Assembly: GCA_035765895.1 (NCBI GenBank)
Contig: DASTWL010000029.1
Location: 1 to 38,176 of the forward strand
Direction: 5' to 3'
Origin: Verrucomicrobiia bacterium
GTDB lineage: Bacteria > Verrucomicrobiota > Verrucomicrobiia > Limisphaerales > DSYF01
Length of the DNA stretch: 38,176 bases
Positions within the stretch are counted from its first letter, which is position 1, and every line of letters starts with the position of its first letter. This document shows, piece after piece, positions 15,834-26,031 of the stretch. The notes under the pieces were generated by a model that was given only the letters and a program-made list of their open reading frames with translations, made no database searches and had not been told where the DNA came from. Both the position numbers and the translations under genes were made by a program.

Positions 15834-18800
15834 ATGAAACGAAAGCTATTAACCCCGCGACTCAAGACCGCGCTGGCCGCCGTGCCGGCGGCCGCATTGA
15901 TGCTTGGTGCCAGCCAGGCGCAAACCACCGTCGGCATCAACTTCTGGGGGGCGTTTGGCACTTACGGCTACGGCGGCGCTCCCGTCACCGCCACCGCCTT
16001 TGGCGTGGATGCCACCAACTGGTTCACGACGCCCGCCAGTGATTACCAGACCGCCGCCAACGGTGATTTAACGGCGGGTTCGCTCAGCGTCAATTGGAGT
16101 GCGCCGAACACCTGGATTTCCTCCCTGGAAGGTGATACGAATTCCCCTGCCGGAGCTTGGAATTCCCCCCTGCCCGGCGACCCCGAAGTCTTGTGGGGTT
16201 ACCTCGATGACGGGAACGGCGTGTTTCAGGCGCCGGCCGCCACGATTTCCGGCTTAAGCACCGTGTTCCCGCACGGCTATGTCATTCAAACCATCGCCGC
16301 CGAAGACGCCAACCCGATGACGTTCGCCAATGTGAACGTCAATGACGGCGTGACCGCCGACGTGTTGACCTACCCCTACATCTGGCATCCTTACGACTGG
16401 TCTGGACCGGTCGATGGGGCCGCCAAAGGCACCGCCGGCTTGAGCTTCAAGAGTGTTGAATTCACCGGCGACGTGCTGAGCCTGCAATGCGACCTGAAAG
16501 GAACGACCGGCACGCGGTCGGTGTTGTGCGGGTTCATCATCACCGACCAGCCGATCGTAACGCGATCGGCCACCAACGATGTCGTGGTGGCCAGCAGCAC
16601 GCCTCTGATTTTGCCGCCGGCCAGCATAATCGGTGTGGGCCTAACCTACCAATGGCGGCTCAACGGCACGAACATCCCTGGAGCAACCTTTGCGTCCTAT
16701 ACGAACAATTCGGCAGCCGCGACCGACAACGGCGTGTATGACGTCGTCGCCGCCAGCAGTTTTTATCCTTCAATGATCGTTACCGGCGCGGTGGCCAGCG
16801 TCACGGTGGTTCCTCCACATGTCTCCACCTGGGATGCGGACACCGCAACGACCGGGGCGCAGGACGGCTCCGGCACGTGGACCTACGCCGGCATGAACTG
16901 GTGGGTGGATTCAATGGACTACAACTGGAACGCCATTGACTCGGCCATCTTCGGCGTCGGCGGCGCCGGACCTTACACCGTCACGCTTGGAACCAACATC
17001 GTCGCCAATGCGCTGACGTTTGCAAGCGGCGGTTACACGCTGACCAACGCGGCCGGTGAAACCCTCACCTTGCAAGGCACGAACACCATCACGGCCAACG
17101 CGGATGCCACCATCAGCGTCCCGCTCTCGACGGGCACCAACACCTTCACCAAAGCCGGGGCTGGAGCCTTAACCCTGGTTGGCAGCTTTACGTCCGCCAA
17201 GACCGTGGTCAACGCGGGCACACTGGAGGTGCAATCCAAGAGCGGCGACTCGTCTTATGTCGTGACCAATGGCGCCACGTTGAAGATTGGCTACAGCACC
17301 GGCGGCGGTTACGCGGCGACCGGCCTGCAACTCTACGGCGATGGCACCGCGGCCACTTCCGGTCTCTATTTGAAGGGCGGCACCAGCTACAATGTCAGCG
17401 GTGGCGTGGTGATCAATGGCGCGCCAACCACCATCCGGACCTACGGCACCGGCGTCGCGTCCTTCAACATTTTTGACATCGGCAGCAACCCGGGCCTGTC
17501 CACGACCGCCGCCGCCTCCGGTTCAATTGTTGACAGCAACATTCAGATGGTCCGCGGTGGTTACGGCATGGTCATCACCACGACCCCGGGCGCCAATACG
17601 ACCACCGGCGACCTGATCCTGAACGGCCCGTTGAACATCGACTTCAACAGCTTCTCCGGCGGTTTGAACAAGAAGGGCACCGGATCGCTTCGCTTGAATG
17701 CGATGGCCACGAGCACCAATTCCGGTCTGCGCCTGCTCGCGGGCTCGGTCATTTGCGGCACCAACGATTGCGTGGGCACGAACGCCTTCCTCGACGTGCG
17801 CGCCGGCGCCACCTTCGACCTCAACGGTTACAGCCAGAGCGTCAGCAACGCCGCGCTCAACGGCACGCTCAGGATGTCTCTTAACAAGGGCGGCACGCCG
17901 AACAGCACCGTGCTGACCTGCTGGGGCAACACGCTCAGTTTGGGCGGCAGTCTGGTGGTGACGAATCTCGGGGCCGCTCCGGCGCTCGGGGAAAGCTACA
18001 CCCTGTTCAACGCCCCGCTCGGCCTGGCCGGCGCGTTCACCACCGTCACCTTGCCCACGCTGGCAAACGGTCTGGCCTGGGAAGACGACCTGGCCGTGGA
18101 CGGCACCCTCAAGGTCATCACGGGCTCGACGCCCCCGTCAATCGTGACGAATCTGCCGACAAGCCTCTATGCCTATGCCGGCTCCAGCCGCACCCTCACG
18201 GTCGTGGCCACCGGCGACCCGGTGCTGCATTACGTGTGGAAGAAGAACGGCACCATCCCCGTCGGCACGGACAGCCCGAACTTGGTGCTGAGTTCCCTCA
18301 CGGCCGCTGATGACGCGGATTACTCCGTCACCGTCACCAACAATTACGGACCGGCGCCCAGCGTCACGTGCCATCTGACGGTGGCCACGCCCGGGGTCGC
18401 CGCCAGCGCGGCGGTGCAGGACAGCCCGCAGTCGCTCTGGCCGCTGAGCGAAGCCGCACCCAGCACGGCGTATGATTACCTGGGCGAGCACGACGGCCTC
18501 CAAGGCGGCGCTTTGACGCTCGGCGTTGCGGGCCCGCGGCCACCGGCCTATCAAGGGTTCAGCGCCGGCAAGACGGCGTATCTGTTTGATGGTGCCACAG
18601 CGTTCATCGATTGCGGCACCGGCCCGTCGCTGTCCGGCACCACGGACTTCACGCTGGAAGCCTGGATTCAGACGACCAACACCGTGACGTCCGGCGTCAT
18701 CCTCCAGCAGCGCGATGCGGACGGCTACAACGGCGAGTATCAGCTCCTCGTCAATCCCAACGGCACGTTGCACCTGCTGGTTTACGGCAACAACACGACG

Positions 18801-19964
18801 CAGGTGGACTTCAATTCGTCCATCACGTCCAAATTCGTGAACGACGGCGCCTGGCATCATGTGGCGGCCGTGCGCGCCGGGACCACCTGCACGCTCTACA
18901 TCGACGGCGCGCTCGTCGGTTCGGCCACCGGCACCTTGGTGCCATTGCTCAACACCATCAAGACCGTCATTGGTGCGGACATCCGCAACAACAACACGTT
19001 CTTCAACGGTGCGATGGCCGACGTGGCTGTTTACAACTCCGCTCTGGCGGCGGCGCGCATTGCCGATCACGCGGTCAAAGGCGTGCTTGCCAACAATCCG
19101 TTGGTGTTGAGCCAGGTCGCCGGCGGCCTCATCGAAGATTCCAAACCCGCCGGCACCCCGCATCCGGGCTTCAACTACGGAACCGCCTGGTTGAGCAGCA
19201 GCACGGATGCGAACTCGGTTCTGCGCAGCGGCGTGCAGCAGTTCGTGAACGGCCGGCAACTCGTCATCCCGCCCAGCCCGGACTTCGACACGACCAACGG
19301 CACGATCATGTTCTGGGTGCGGGCGAACGCGCCGCTCCCCGGCCCGGGCACCGAAGCCGCCATGCTGGTTGATCACCGCACGACCGGCGCTGGGGCTAAA
19401 GGAACGGTCATCGTGCTGGCCGATGGTGGCGGCATCAAGGTGCAGTGCGCCGGCACGGCCAACAACTACACGGGCGGTTATGTGGCGGATGGCAACTGGC
19501 ATCACGTCGCCGTCGCCTACGACCAGGCTGCGGGCGGGTCCATCACCCTGTATGTGGATGGCGTGAACAACGGCGCTAATCCGAACACCGCCACGTGGAG
19601 CTGGCCGACCAACCAGCAGATTGAACTCGGCCGGTCCCATGACAACTATTGGCGGGCGTTGGACGGCCAGATGGACGACTTCCGCATCTACAATCGCATC
19701 CTGAACGATTCGGAAGTTGCCTCGGTGTTCAGCAGTGATGCCATTGTGGACACGAACGCCCTGCAGGTGCGCTACAACTTCGGCAACGCCACCGGCGTCG
19801 GCCAGAGTTTCAGCTGGCCCGTGGGCCAATTGCAGGCCACGCCGTCACTGGCACCCGCCGCGTGGGCGCCGGTCAGAAGTGGCAACACCAGCGCCGCGTG
19901 GCGGCTGCCTTCCGGCGTGCCGACAACGACGAACTCCGCGTTGTTCTATCGCGTCGGGTTCTGA
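15834..19964 (+). CDS. Large secreted LamG/Ig/beta-repeat surface protein 2 (mosaic)
   Basis: A 1376-residue protein with a signal peptide nearly identical to LamG protein 1 (MKRKLL...VPAAALMLGASQA). By eye: N-terminal module (about 25-240, VGINF...GYLDD...TIAAED), Ig-like (243-326), an autotransporter-associated beta-strand (PATR-type) module (about 330-766; FTKAGAGALTLVGSF, VVNAGTLEVQSKSGD), second Ig-like (768-851), and two LamG domains (855-1080 and 1087-1320). It ends ALFYRVGF. There is no autotransporter barrel. The last LamG matches the last LamG of protein 1, and the beta-repeat module matches that in the 1917-residue protein downstream, so this protein combines modules of both neighbours. 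It is probably a cell-surface or secreted glycan-binding protein. The ATG at 15834 is chosen because it starts the signal peptide. A strong terminator follows. Confidence 0.85.
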   Translation: MKRKLLTPRLKTALAAVPAAALMLGASQAQTTVGINFWGAFGTYGYGGAPVTATAFGVDATNWFTTPASDYQTAANGDLTAGSLSVNWSAPNTWISSLEGDTNSPAGAWNSPLPGDPEVLWGYLDDGNGVFQAPAATISGLSTVFPHGYVIQTIAAEDANPMTFANVNVNDGVTADVLTYPYIWHPYDWSGPVDGAAKGTAGLSFKSVEFTGDVLSLQCDLKGTTGTRSVLCGFIITDQPIVTRSATNDVVVASSTPLILPPASIIGVGLTYQWRLNGTNIPGATFASYTNNSAAATDNGVYDVVAASSFYPSMIVTGAVASVTVVPPHVSTWDADTATTGAQDGSGTWTYAGMNWWVDSMDYNWNAIDSAIFGVGGAGPYTVTLGTNIVANALTFASGGYTLTNAAGETLTLQGTNTITANADATISVPLSTGTNTFTKAGAGALTLVGSFTSAKTVVNAGTLEVQSKSGDSSYVVTNGATLKIGYSTGGGYAATGLQLYGDGTAATSGLYLKGGTSYNVSGGVVINGAPTTIRTYGTGVASFNIFDIGSNPGLSTTAAASGSIVDSNIQMVRGGYGMVITTTPGANTTTGDLILNGPLNIDFNSFSGGLNKKGTGSLRLNAMATSTNSGLRLLAGSVICGTNDCVGTNAFLDVRAGATFDLNGYSQSVSNAALNGTLRMSLNKGGTPNSTVLTCWGNTLSLGGSLVVTNLGAAPALGESYTLFNAPLGLAGAFTTVTLPTLANGLAWEDDLAVDGTLKVITGSTPPSIVTNLPTSLYAYAGSSRTLTVVATGDPVLHYVWKKNGTIPVGTDSPNLVLSSLTAADDADYSVTVTNNYGPAPSVTCHLTVATPGVAASAAVQDSPQSLWPLSEAAPSTAYDYLGEHDGLQGGALTLGVAGPRPPAYQGFSAGKTAYLFDGATAFIDCGTGPSLSGTTDFTLEAWIQTTNTVTSGVILQQRDADGYNGEYQLLVNPNGTLHLLVYGNNTTQVDFNSSITSKFVNDGAWHHVAAVRAGTTCTLYIDGALVGSATGTLVPLLNTIKTVIGADIRNNNTFFNGAMADVAVYNSALAAARIADHAVKGVLANNPLVLSQVAGGLIEDSKPAGTPHPGFNYGTAWLSSSTDANSVLRSGVQQFVNGRQLVIPPSPDFDTTNGTIMFWVRANAPLPGPGTEAAMLVDHRTTGAGAKGTVIVLADGGGIKVQCAGTANNYTGGYVADGNWHHVAVAYDQAAGGSITLYVDGVNNGANPNTATWSWPTNQQIELGRSHDNYWRALDGQMDDFRIYNRILNDSEVASVFSSDAIVDTNALQVRYNFGNATGVGQSFSWPVGQLQATPSLAPAAWAPVRSGNTSAAWRLPSGVPTTTNSALFYRVGF

Positions 19965-19987
19965 CGAAAGCGTTATTACGATGCGCG

Positions 19988-20019
19988 GCGGCCGGAGAGC
20001 GATCTCCGGCCGCTTTTTT
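19988..20019 (+). terminator. Rho-independent terminator
   Basis: A perfect 11-bp GC-rich stem (GCGGCCGGAGA, 19988-19998, with 20003-20013), tetraloop GCGA (GNRA type), followed directly by six T. It ends the transcript of LamG protein 2, 24 bases after the stop. Confidence 0.93.
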
Positions 20020-20082
20020 CACACTTTTTTCCGGTTCGTGCGGAGTTGGGCGTCGGCGTTGACCTTGCCAGCGCTGCCGTCT

Positions 20083-20100
20083 CCCTAGAATGTGGTATGG
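20083..20100 (+). promoter_or_regulatory. CCC-N6-GTGGTATGG element (site G)
   Basis: CCC at 20083-20085, six bases, then GTGGTATGG at 20092-20100. The GTAT core is 43 nt before the ATG of the DUF3472 protein. The terminator just upstream (19988-20019) means this gene needs its own promoter, which supports a promoter role for the element. Confidence 0.65.
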
Positions 20101-20141
20101 CCGCGCGCGGTCGTCGCTTCTAAAGTTTTTCCCTTCAAATC

Positions 20142-23100
20142 ATGAGTTTCCGCCAACCACCTCTCAAGCCCTGGCGTGCCGCCCTGTTTTGCGCCGTCGC
20201 CGTCCTGCCGCTGGCCGCCCACGCCCAGTATCACGCCTACAATGTGTCCAGCGGTTCGGACTGCATTGTGCAGGAATATCGCTCGGTCAATGTTCCTCCC
20301 GGCATCTACGACGCCATTCACGAAGAAACGCACAGCAGTTCCGATGGCGGCTCGGGCTACTTTTACGGCGGTTTCACGCACCAGAACCAGGGGGGCGCGA
20401 GCACGCTGGTGCAATACGTTTGCTGGCCGGCGAACGGCGGCTTTGCGCCCTACTCGCAGCAGATTCCCGTCTTCGCCGGCACCAACATGGTGGGCTACGC
20501 GCAAATCGGCGAGGGCAGCAGTTGCGCCATCAAGGGCTTCTGGCCGCAGTTTGACGCCAACTTGTGGTATCGCGAGGCGGTGCGGTATTGGCAGCCGGCC
20601 AACGGCACCCCGCATCTTGGCTACCAGGGCATGTGGATCAAGGAACCGGTCAGCGGCAACTGGTATCACGTCGCGACCTTCCTGTATCCGTTCGCCGTCA
20701 CGGGCGTGAACGGCATGAGCGGATGGCAGGAAAACTTCACCGGCTTCAGCGGCGATTACAAGGTGGCCCACGCGGGCGGCTACTATCACAAGAACGGCGT
20801 CTGGCAGCGCGCCAACAGCATCAATTTCACCTCGGGCGGCTACACCTACGCCAACACCGATGCGACGTTCGCGACCAGCTTTGCGGAGTCGGACGTCGGC
20901 CCCAGCTTCACGGGTTCGTATAACAACCCGCACACGGTCACGCTGACGGACCAGCCGGCCGCACCGGTCTTCGACCCCATTGTCGTCAGCAGTTCCAGCG
21001 CGCGCGTCCACAATTCCCAGTTGCTCGTGCAATGGGATCTGCCGCTGACGAGCTCGCCCCAGCTCGGCTACACCATCGAAGTTTTTGACAACGCGGGCTA
21101 CACCGGCTCGCCCGTCGTGACGTTCACCGACCGCGAACCGGAGACGCGACAGAAGCTGTTAAACATCCCGGGCGTCGCCACCCCCTACGTCCGGCTGACC
21201 ATTTCGGACATTTTTTTCAACACCAATTCGCCCATCCTGATCACCCCAACTACGCCCGCACTCAGCCCGGCGGTGAATGCGACCGGAACGGTCGCCGGCC
21301 TCGCCTACCAGTATTTCCAGGCGTCCTCCGGCAACTGGACCACCCTGCCCGACTTCGCATCGCTCACGCCCAAGCGTCGCGGTGCCGTGAGCTTTCCGGA
21401 CGCCAGCCCGCGGCAACGGCGCGTGAACTACAGCTTCACCTACACCGGCTACCTCACCGCACCGAGCGACGGGCTTTACGCCTTCACGTTGCATTCGGGC
21501 GATGGCAGCAAGCTGACCATTGATGGCACAACGGTCATTGATTTCGACGGGTTGCACGATTCGACCCAGTTCAAGAGCGGCAGCATCGCGCTGGCGGCAG
21601 GGAAACACTCGTTTGCACTGCAATTCTTCAAGGGGGCGGCCAATCCGGTGAACACCACCGCCTACACCGACGGCCTCGGCCTGGCGTGGGAAGGCCCCGG
21701 CATCGCGCCGGCGGATGTGCCCGCCTCGGCGTTCTCGCGCATCCCGAGCGGCAGCGAACCGGCCATCACGCTCAATGCGCCCGCCAACAACGCGACGTTG
21801 CTCAACACCGCGCCCGGCCTGAGTGCCTCCGTGACTCCCAACGGCGCGACGATGAACAGCGTCCAGTTTCTGCTGACCGACTACTATTCCTACTACGCCC
21901 GCCCAAACCGCGGGGTGGATTACGTCATCAGCCAGGACGCGCAGGCGCCCTACGCATTCAATGCGATGATCTGGACAGCGCCCACAAACCTCGTCCGGGC
22001 GCGGCTGATTTATGACGGCACCAACACGATTGATTCGGAACCGGTCAGCATCGCCACCACCAACGCGTCGTTGGCGCCGTGGTATTGGTCGCCCCTGGAA
22101 ATGCATAATTACCCCTCCGGCGCGGGCATCCAAAACGGCACGCTGAGCCTGCTGGGCGACGGCATGAACCTGCTCAGTCGCCAGGTCACTGGAGATTGCA
22201 CCCTCATTGCGCATCTGGCCGGCATCACGCCCAACACCACGGGCCCGGAGGGCATTTCTCCCGGCAGCGACTGGCGCGCGGGCATCATTCTGCGCGGCAC
22301 CACCAACACGACCATCGGTCAGCCGTTGGGCGATGGCAGCTCCACCCGGTTTGCGGCGTTGTTCAGTTCCGTGGGCGGCGGCACTTATTTCGAGGATGAC
22401 ACGATGCGCAATGGCAACGGCGATGCGAACCGCTGGTCCGCCAATCTCGGCGGCGGCAACCAGTGGTATAAACTGCAACGCACCGGCGACACCTTCACCA
22501 GTTTCGTCTCGATGGACGGATCGAGTTGGACGCAGGTGAACCGCACCAACCTCGCCAACTTCGGCGCCACGATTTACGCCGGCATGTTCATCCATTCCGT
22601 CCAGTCCCTGAATCCCAACCTTCACCAGGCCAGCTTCGACGGCATCAGCCTGATCGGCACCAACGTCATCGGCGGCGCCAGCATCACGGTCAGCCCCGCA
22701 ACCAACGCGGTGATTGGCGGTCTGCCGGCCACATTCACGGCTGCGGTCATTGGCCCGGCACCCGCCAGCTACCAATGGCAACGCAACGGCACCAACCTCA
22801 GCGGCGCCACCAACGCGAGCTATGCGATTCCCAGCGTCGGTGACAACGACGCTGGCGACTACACGGTGACGGCCGACGGCGTTACCAGCGCTGCGGCGGT
22901 GCTGCTGGTTTCCGCGCCCGCGGGATCCGGCATTTGGACCAACGGGAACGGCGGTTCCTGGACCACGAGCGGCAACTGGAAGGCCGGATCGATTGCGGGC
23001 GGGATTGATGCAGTGGCCGACTTCAGCACCTTGAGCCTGGGCACCAGCCCAACCGTTTCGCTCAACGGCGCCCGCACGAATGGCACGCTGGTCTTTGATG

Positions 23101-25895
23101 ATCTGAACCTCGCGGCCCCGCACAACTGGACTTTGAACACCGGTTCGGGCGGCCCGTTGACGCTGGCCGTGAGCAGCGGCACGCCCAACCTCGCGGTCAA
23201 GGCAGGCACCACGACCCTCAGCGCCGTGGTCGCCGGCACGCAGGGCTTCACCAAGACTGGCACGGGTCAGTTGACCTTGAGTGGCGCCAGCACGATCACC
23301 GGCCCCCTCAACGTGAACGACGGCACGCTGGAAGTTCAGAACAAGTCCGGCGACACCCCCTACGCCGTTGCGCCCGATGGCACGCTGAAGCTGGGCTACA
23401 GCACCGGCGGCGGCTATGCCGACACCGGGCTCACCATCAATGGCGCCGGCGCGAACGCCCCGACCGGCTTCCATCTCGCCGGCGGGACGAGTTACAATGC
23501 CAGCGGCCAGATCGCCCTGCTGACGGCTCCAACCACGATTCGTCAATATGGCGCCGGCTACGCGAGCATCGGCACGTTCGACATCACCGGAAACGGACTT
23601 TGGTGCAGCGCCTCCGCGTCCGGTTCCGCGAGCGATGCCAACGTCCAGTTCATCAGCAAGGGCTACGGCATGTCGGTCTCGATTGATGCCGGCGCCAGCA
23701 CCGCCACCGGTGATTTCACCATCAACGGGCCGCTCAACGTGGGCAGCCTTGGTTTCTACAAGCGCGGTGGCGGATCACTCGTGCTGAAAGGCGCGGCGGC
23801 GTCCGGCAATGCCGCCGTCAAAATTCAGGGAGGCACCGTGATTTGCGGCGTAACCGATTGCCTCGGCACGAATGCCAGTGTGCCCATCTCCACCGGCGCC
23901 ACGCTGGACTTGAACGGCTTCAGCCAGACGATTTCCAGCGCCAGCCTGGGCGGCACCTTGAAACTCTCGCTCAACAAGGGCGGCTCGCCCGCCAGCAGCG
24001 TGCTCACGACGACGGACGGCAATCCACTGACCCTGGGCGGCACACTCATCGTTGCCAACATCAGCACGAATGCCTTCGCCGCGGGCGACACGTTCACCCT
24101 TTTCAATGCGGCAGGCTACGCGGGCGCCTTCAACAGCGTCACCCTGCCGCTATTGCCCGGCGGTTTGATCTGGAACACCAACAACCTTCCGGCTGACGGA
24201 ACGATTTCCATCACGACCAATGGCTTGAGCGTCTGGGACGGCGGCGGCGCCAACGCGAACTGGAGCACGCCCGCGAACTGGACGGCCAGCCTCCCCGCCA
24301 ACGGCGATTCGCTTGTGTTTCAAGGCGCCCTGCGGCCGGGCAACAACAACGATCTGCTCAGTGGCGTGGGTCAGGTGGTCTTCAACAACGGCGGGTTCAC
24401 GCTCACCGGCAACGCCGTGTCGCTTCAGTGGGGACTGGTCAACCAGACGGGGAACAACAACTGGGGCATCAGCGCCACGCTGGCCGCACCTCAATCGTTC
24501 GTGAGCAGCAACGGCACGCTCACCCTCAGCGGCGCCATCAACAACGGCGGCTACGACCTCACGCTGGACGGAGCGGGCAGCCAGTCCATTTCCGGCGTCA
24601 TTTCGGGAAGCGGCCGGCTGATGAAGAACGGCCCGGGCACCGTTTCAATTTCCACCCGTGCCACCTACACCGGCGGAACCGTCATCAACAGCGGCACGCT
24701 GAATCTGACCGGGGGCGGCGGCGGCAGCGGGCCCATTCGCGGCGCCGTCACGGTCAACCCCGGTGGCACGTTGCAAATCAGCACCGGCGATGGCTTCGGC
24801 TACAACGCCGACAGCACGGTCATCAATCCGTTGAACATTGTGGGTGGCACCGTTTATGTAAGCAGCACCGGCAATCAGACTCTCGGCAACGCGGCCATCA
24901 ACCTGACCGGCGGAACCATCACCGGCGTCTCCAATGGCAACCTGGACTTTTTTCAAGGGAACTCGACGCTCAACACGTTTGCCGCCGGCACCACGGCAAT
25001 CATCAGCGGCGTGCCCTTGTCACCCTTGCGTCAGGGCAGCACCACGTTCAACGTCGCGGCCGGCACGACGCCCTCGGGCATTGACCTGGACATTTCTTCC
25101 GTGCTGCGCACCTCGCCAAGTGGCGACGCCGCCAATGCCGTGCTGATCAAGGCCGGCACCGGCACGCTGCGCCTGACAGCCGCCAACACCTTTTCCCGCC
25201 CCGTCAACGTGATGGCCGGCACCCTGTTGGTGAACGGCTCCCTGACTTCCGGCAGTTCCGTGATGGTTGCGCCCGGCGCCACGCTCGGTGGCACGGGCGT
25301 GCTCAACGGCGCGGTGACGAACAACGGCACCCTGACGCCCGGCAACTTCGGCATCGGCAGACTGACCATCAACAACAGTCTCCTGCTGTCGGGCACCGCT
25401 GTCATGGAAATCAGCAAAACCGGCAGCGTTCGCACCAATGACCTGGCATCGGTCAGCGGCACGCTCACGCAGGGCGGCACGCTGGTCGTCACCAACCTCG
25501 GGCCCGCAGCGTTGGCGGCGGGCGACAGCTTCAAGTTGTTCAATGCCGGCACATGGATGGGTGAATTCACGAACGTCAACCTGCCGCCGTTGGCCAGCGA
25601 CCTAGTCTGGGACGCGTCCGCCTTGGCGACCAGCGGAACCATCCTCGTCGTCGCCGCACCACAGTCGATCCCGCCCGGGATCACCGGCCTGGGTTGGTCG
25701 GCCGGAGCTGGCTTCAGCCTGACGGCCACAGGCGGTTTCAACGAAGCGTATGTGCTGCTGGCCACCACGAACTTAAGTTCCGCGACATGGCTGCCGCTAA
25801 AAACGAATCAGGCGGATGATGGCGGCGCGGTGCAATTTGCCGATCCCGACGCGACCAACCATCCGCAGCGATTCTATCGTCTGGGAACGCCTTGA
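20142..25895 (+). CDS. Giant secreted DUF3472/PA14/Ig/beta-repeat protein
   Basis: A 1917-residue protein with signal peptide MSFRQ...LPLAAHA. Domains by eye: DUF3472-like N-terminus (about 27-270; [38 protein letters not shown]), a PA14-like domain (about 382-523; [20 protein letters not shown]), a region resembling a concanavalin/DUF1349-type sandwich (about 640-843; [22 protein letters not shown]), an Ig-like domain (846-927; [16 protein letters not shown]), and two runs of autotransporter-associated beta-strand repeats (about 930-1360 and 1362-1850; [34 protein letters not shown]). It ends [11 protein letters not shown]14 and DUF3472 are carbohydrate-associated, so polysaccharide binding is likely. 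No classical catalytic site is evident and no outer-membrane barrel is present. The first beta-repeat run is shared with the protein upstream. Confidence 0.85.
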   Translation: MSFRQPPLKPWRAALFCAVAVLPLAAHAQYHAYNVSSGSDCIVQEYRSVNVPPGIYDAIHEETHSSSDGGSGYFYGGFTHQNQGGASTLVQYVCWPANGGFAPYSQQIPVFAGTNMVGYAQIGEGSSCAIKGFWPQFDANLWYREAVRYWQPANGTPHLGYQGMWIKEPVSGNWYHVATFLYPFAVTGVNGMSGWQENFTGFSGDYKVAHAGGYYHKNGVWQRANSINFTSGGYTYANTDATFATSFAESDVGPSFTGSYNNPHTVTLTDQPAAPVFDPIVVSSSSARVHNSQLLVQWDLPLTSSPQLGYTIEVFDNAGYTGSPVVTFTDREPETRQKLLNIPGVATPYVRLTISDIFFNTNSPILITPTTPALSPAVNATGTVAGLAYQYFQASSGNWTTLPDFASLTPKRRGAVSFPDASPRQRRVNYSFTYTGYLTAPSDGLYAFTLHSGDGSKLTIDGTTVIDFDGLHDSTQFKSGSIALAAGKHSFALQFFKGAANPVNTTAYTDGLGLAWEGPGIAPADVPASAFSRIPSGSEPAITLNAPANNATLLNTAPGLSASVTPNGATMNSVQFLLTDYYSYYARPNRGVDYVISQDAQAPYAFNAMIWTAPTNLVRARLIYDGTNTIDSEPVSIATTNASLAPWYWSPLEMHNYPSGAGIQNGTLSLLGDGMNLLSRQVTGDCTLIAHLAGITPNTTGPEGISPGSDWRAGIILRGTTNTTIGQPLGDGSSTRFAALFSSVGGGTYFEDDTMRNGNGDANRWSANLGGGNQWYKLQRTGDTFTSFVSMDGSSWTQVNRTNLANFGATIYAGMFIHSVQSLNPNLHQASFDGISLIGTNVIGGASITVSPATNAVIGGLPATFTAAVIGPAPASYQWQRNGTNLSGATNASYAIPSVGDNDAGDYTVTADGVTSAAAVLLVSAPAGSGIWTNGNGGSWTTSGNWKAGSIAGGIDAVADFSTLSLGTSPTVSLNGARTNGTLVFDDLNLAAPHNWTLNTGSGGPLTLAVSSGTPNLAVKAGTTTLSAVVAGTQGFTKTGTGQLTLSGASTITGPLNVNDGTLEVQNKSGDTPYAVAPDGTLKLGYSTGGGYADTGLTINGAGANAPTGFHLAGGTSYNASGQIALLTAPTTIRQYGAGYASIGTFDITGNGLWCSASASGSASDANVQFISKGYGMSVSIDAGASTATGDFTINGPLNVGSLGFYKRGGGSLVLKGAAASGNAAVKIQGGTVICGVTDCLGTNASVPISTGATLDLNGFSQTISSASLGGTLKLSLNKGGSPASSVLTTTDGNPLTLGGTLIVANISTNAFAAGDTFTLFNAAGYAGAFNSVTLPLLPGGLIWNTNNLPADGTISITTNGLSVWDGGGANANWSTPANWTASLPANGDSLVFQGALRPGNNNDLLSGVGQVVFNNGGFTLTGNAVSLQWGLVNQTGNNNWGISATLAAPQSFVSSNGTLTLSGAINNGGYDLTLDGAGSQSISGVISGSGRLMKNGPGTVSISTRATYTGGTVINSGTLNLTGGGGGSGPIRGAVTVNPGGTLQISTGDGFGYNADSTVINPLNIVGGTVYVSSTGNQTLGNAAINLTGGTITGVSNGNLDFFQGNSTLNTFAAGTTAIISGVPLSPLRQGSTTFNVAAGTTPSGIDLDISSVLRTSPSGDAANAVLIKAGTGTLRLTAANTFSRPVNVMAGTLLVNGSLTSGSSVMVAPGATLGGTGVLNGAVTNNGTLTPGNFGIGRLTINNSLLLSGTAVMEISKTGSVRTNDLASVSGTLTQGGTLVVTNLGPAALAAGDSFKLFNAGTWMGEFTNVNLPPLASDLVWDASALATSGTILVVAAPQSIPPGITGLGWSAGAGFSLTATGGFNEAYVLLATTNLSSATWLPLKTNQADDGGAVQFADPDATNHPQRFYRLGTP

Positions 25896-25980
25896 TTTGC
25901 TCCGTCGGGGCCGGCGGGACTTCGGAAACCTCAGTTCAGCAAGGCAAGCATCAGCATCTCGTGGCGTTAGTTTGACGCGT

Positions 25981-26003
25981 GTTTTGCGCGCCGCGCGGCA
26001 AAC
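25981..26003. terminator. Weak hairpin between convergent genes
   Basis: GTTTTGC and GCAAAC flank a GC-rich centre and can form an imperfect hairpin between the convergent DUF3472-protein and GH35 genes. There is no long T-tract, so a terminator role is only a possibility. Confidence 0.25.
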
Positions 26004-26031
26004 GCACGCACGCCGGGTTCGAGGAAACGTT

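Noticed and set aside
20566-22090. GTGGTAT matches inside the DUF3472 protein gene (near 20566 and 22080).
   Set aside because: They encode Trp-Tyr pairs, lack the upstream CCC block at the right spacing and are within coding sequence.
21159-23546. Long minus-strand open frame opposite the DUF3472 protein (about 795 codons); similar ones at 18138-19829 and 13112-14440.
   Set aside because: Composition is low in aromatic and hydrophobic core patterns, there is no signal or motif, and the opposite strand encodes recognisable domains.
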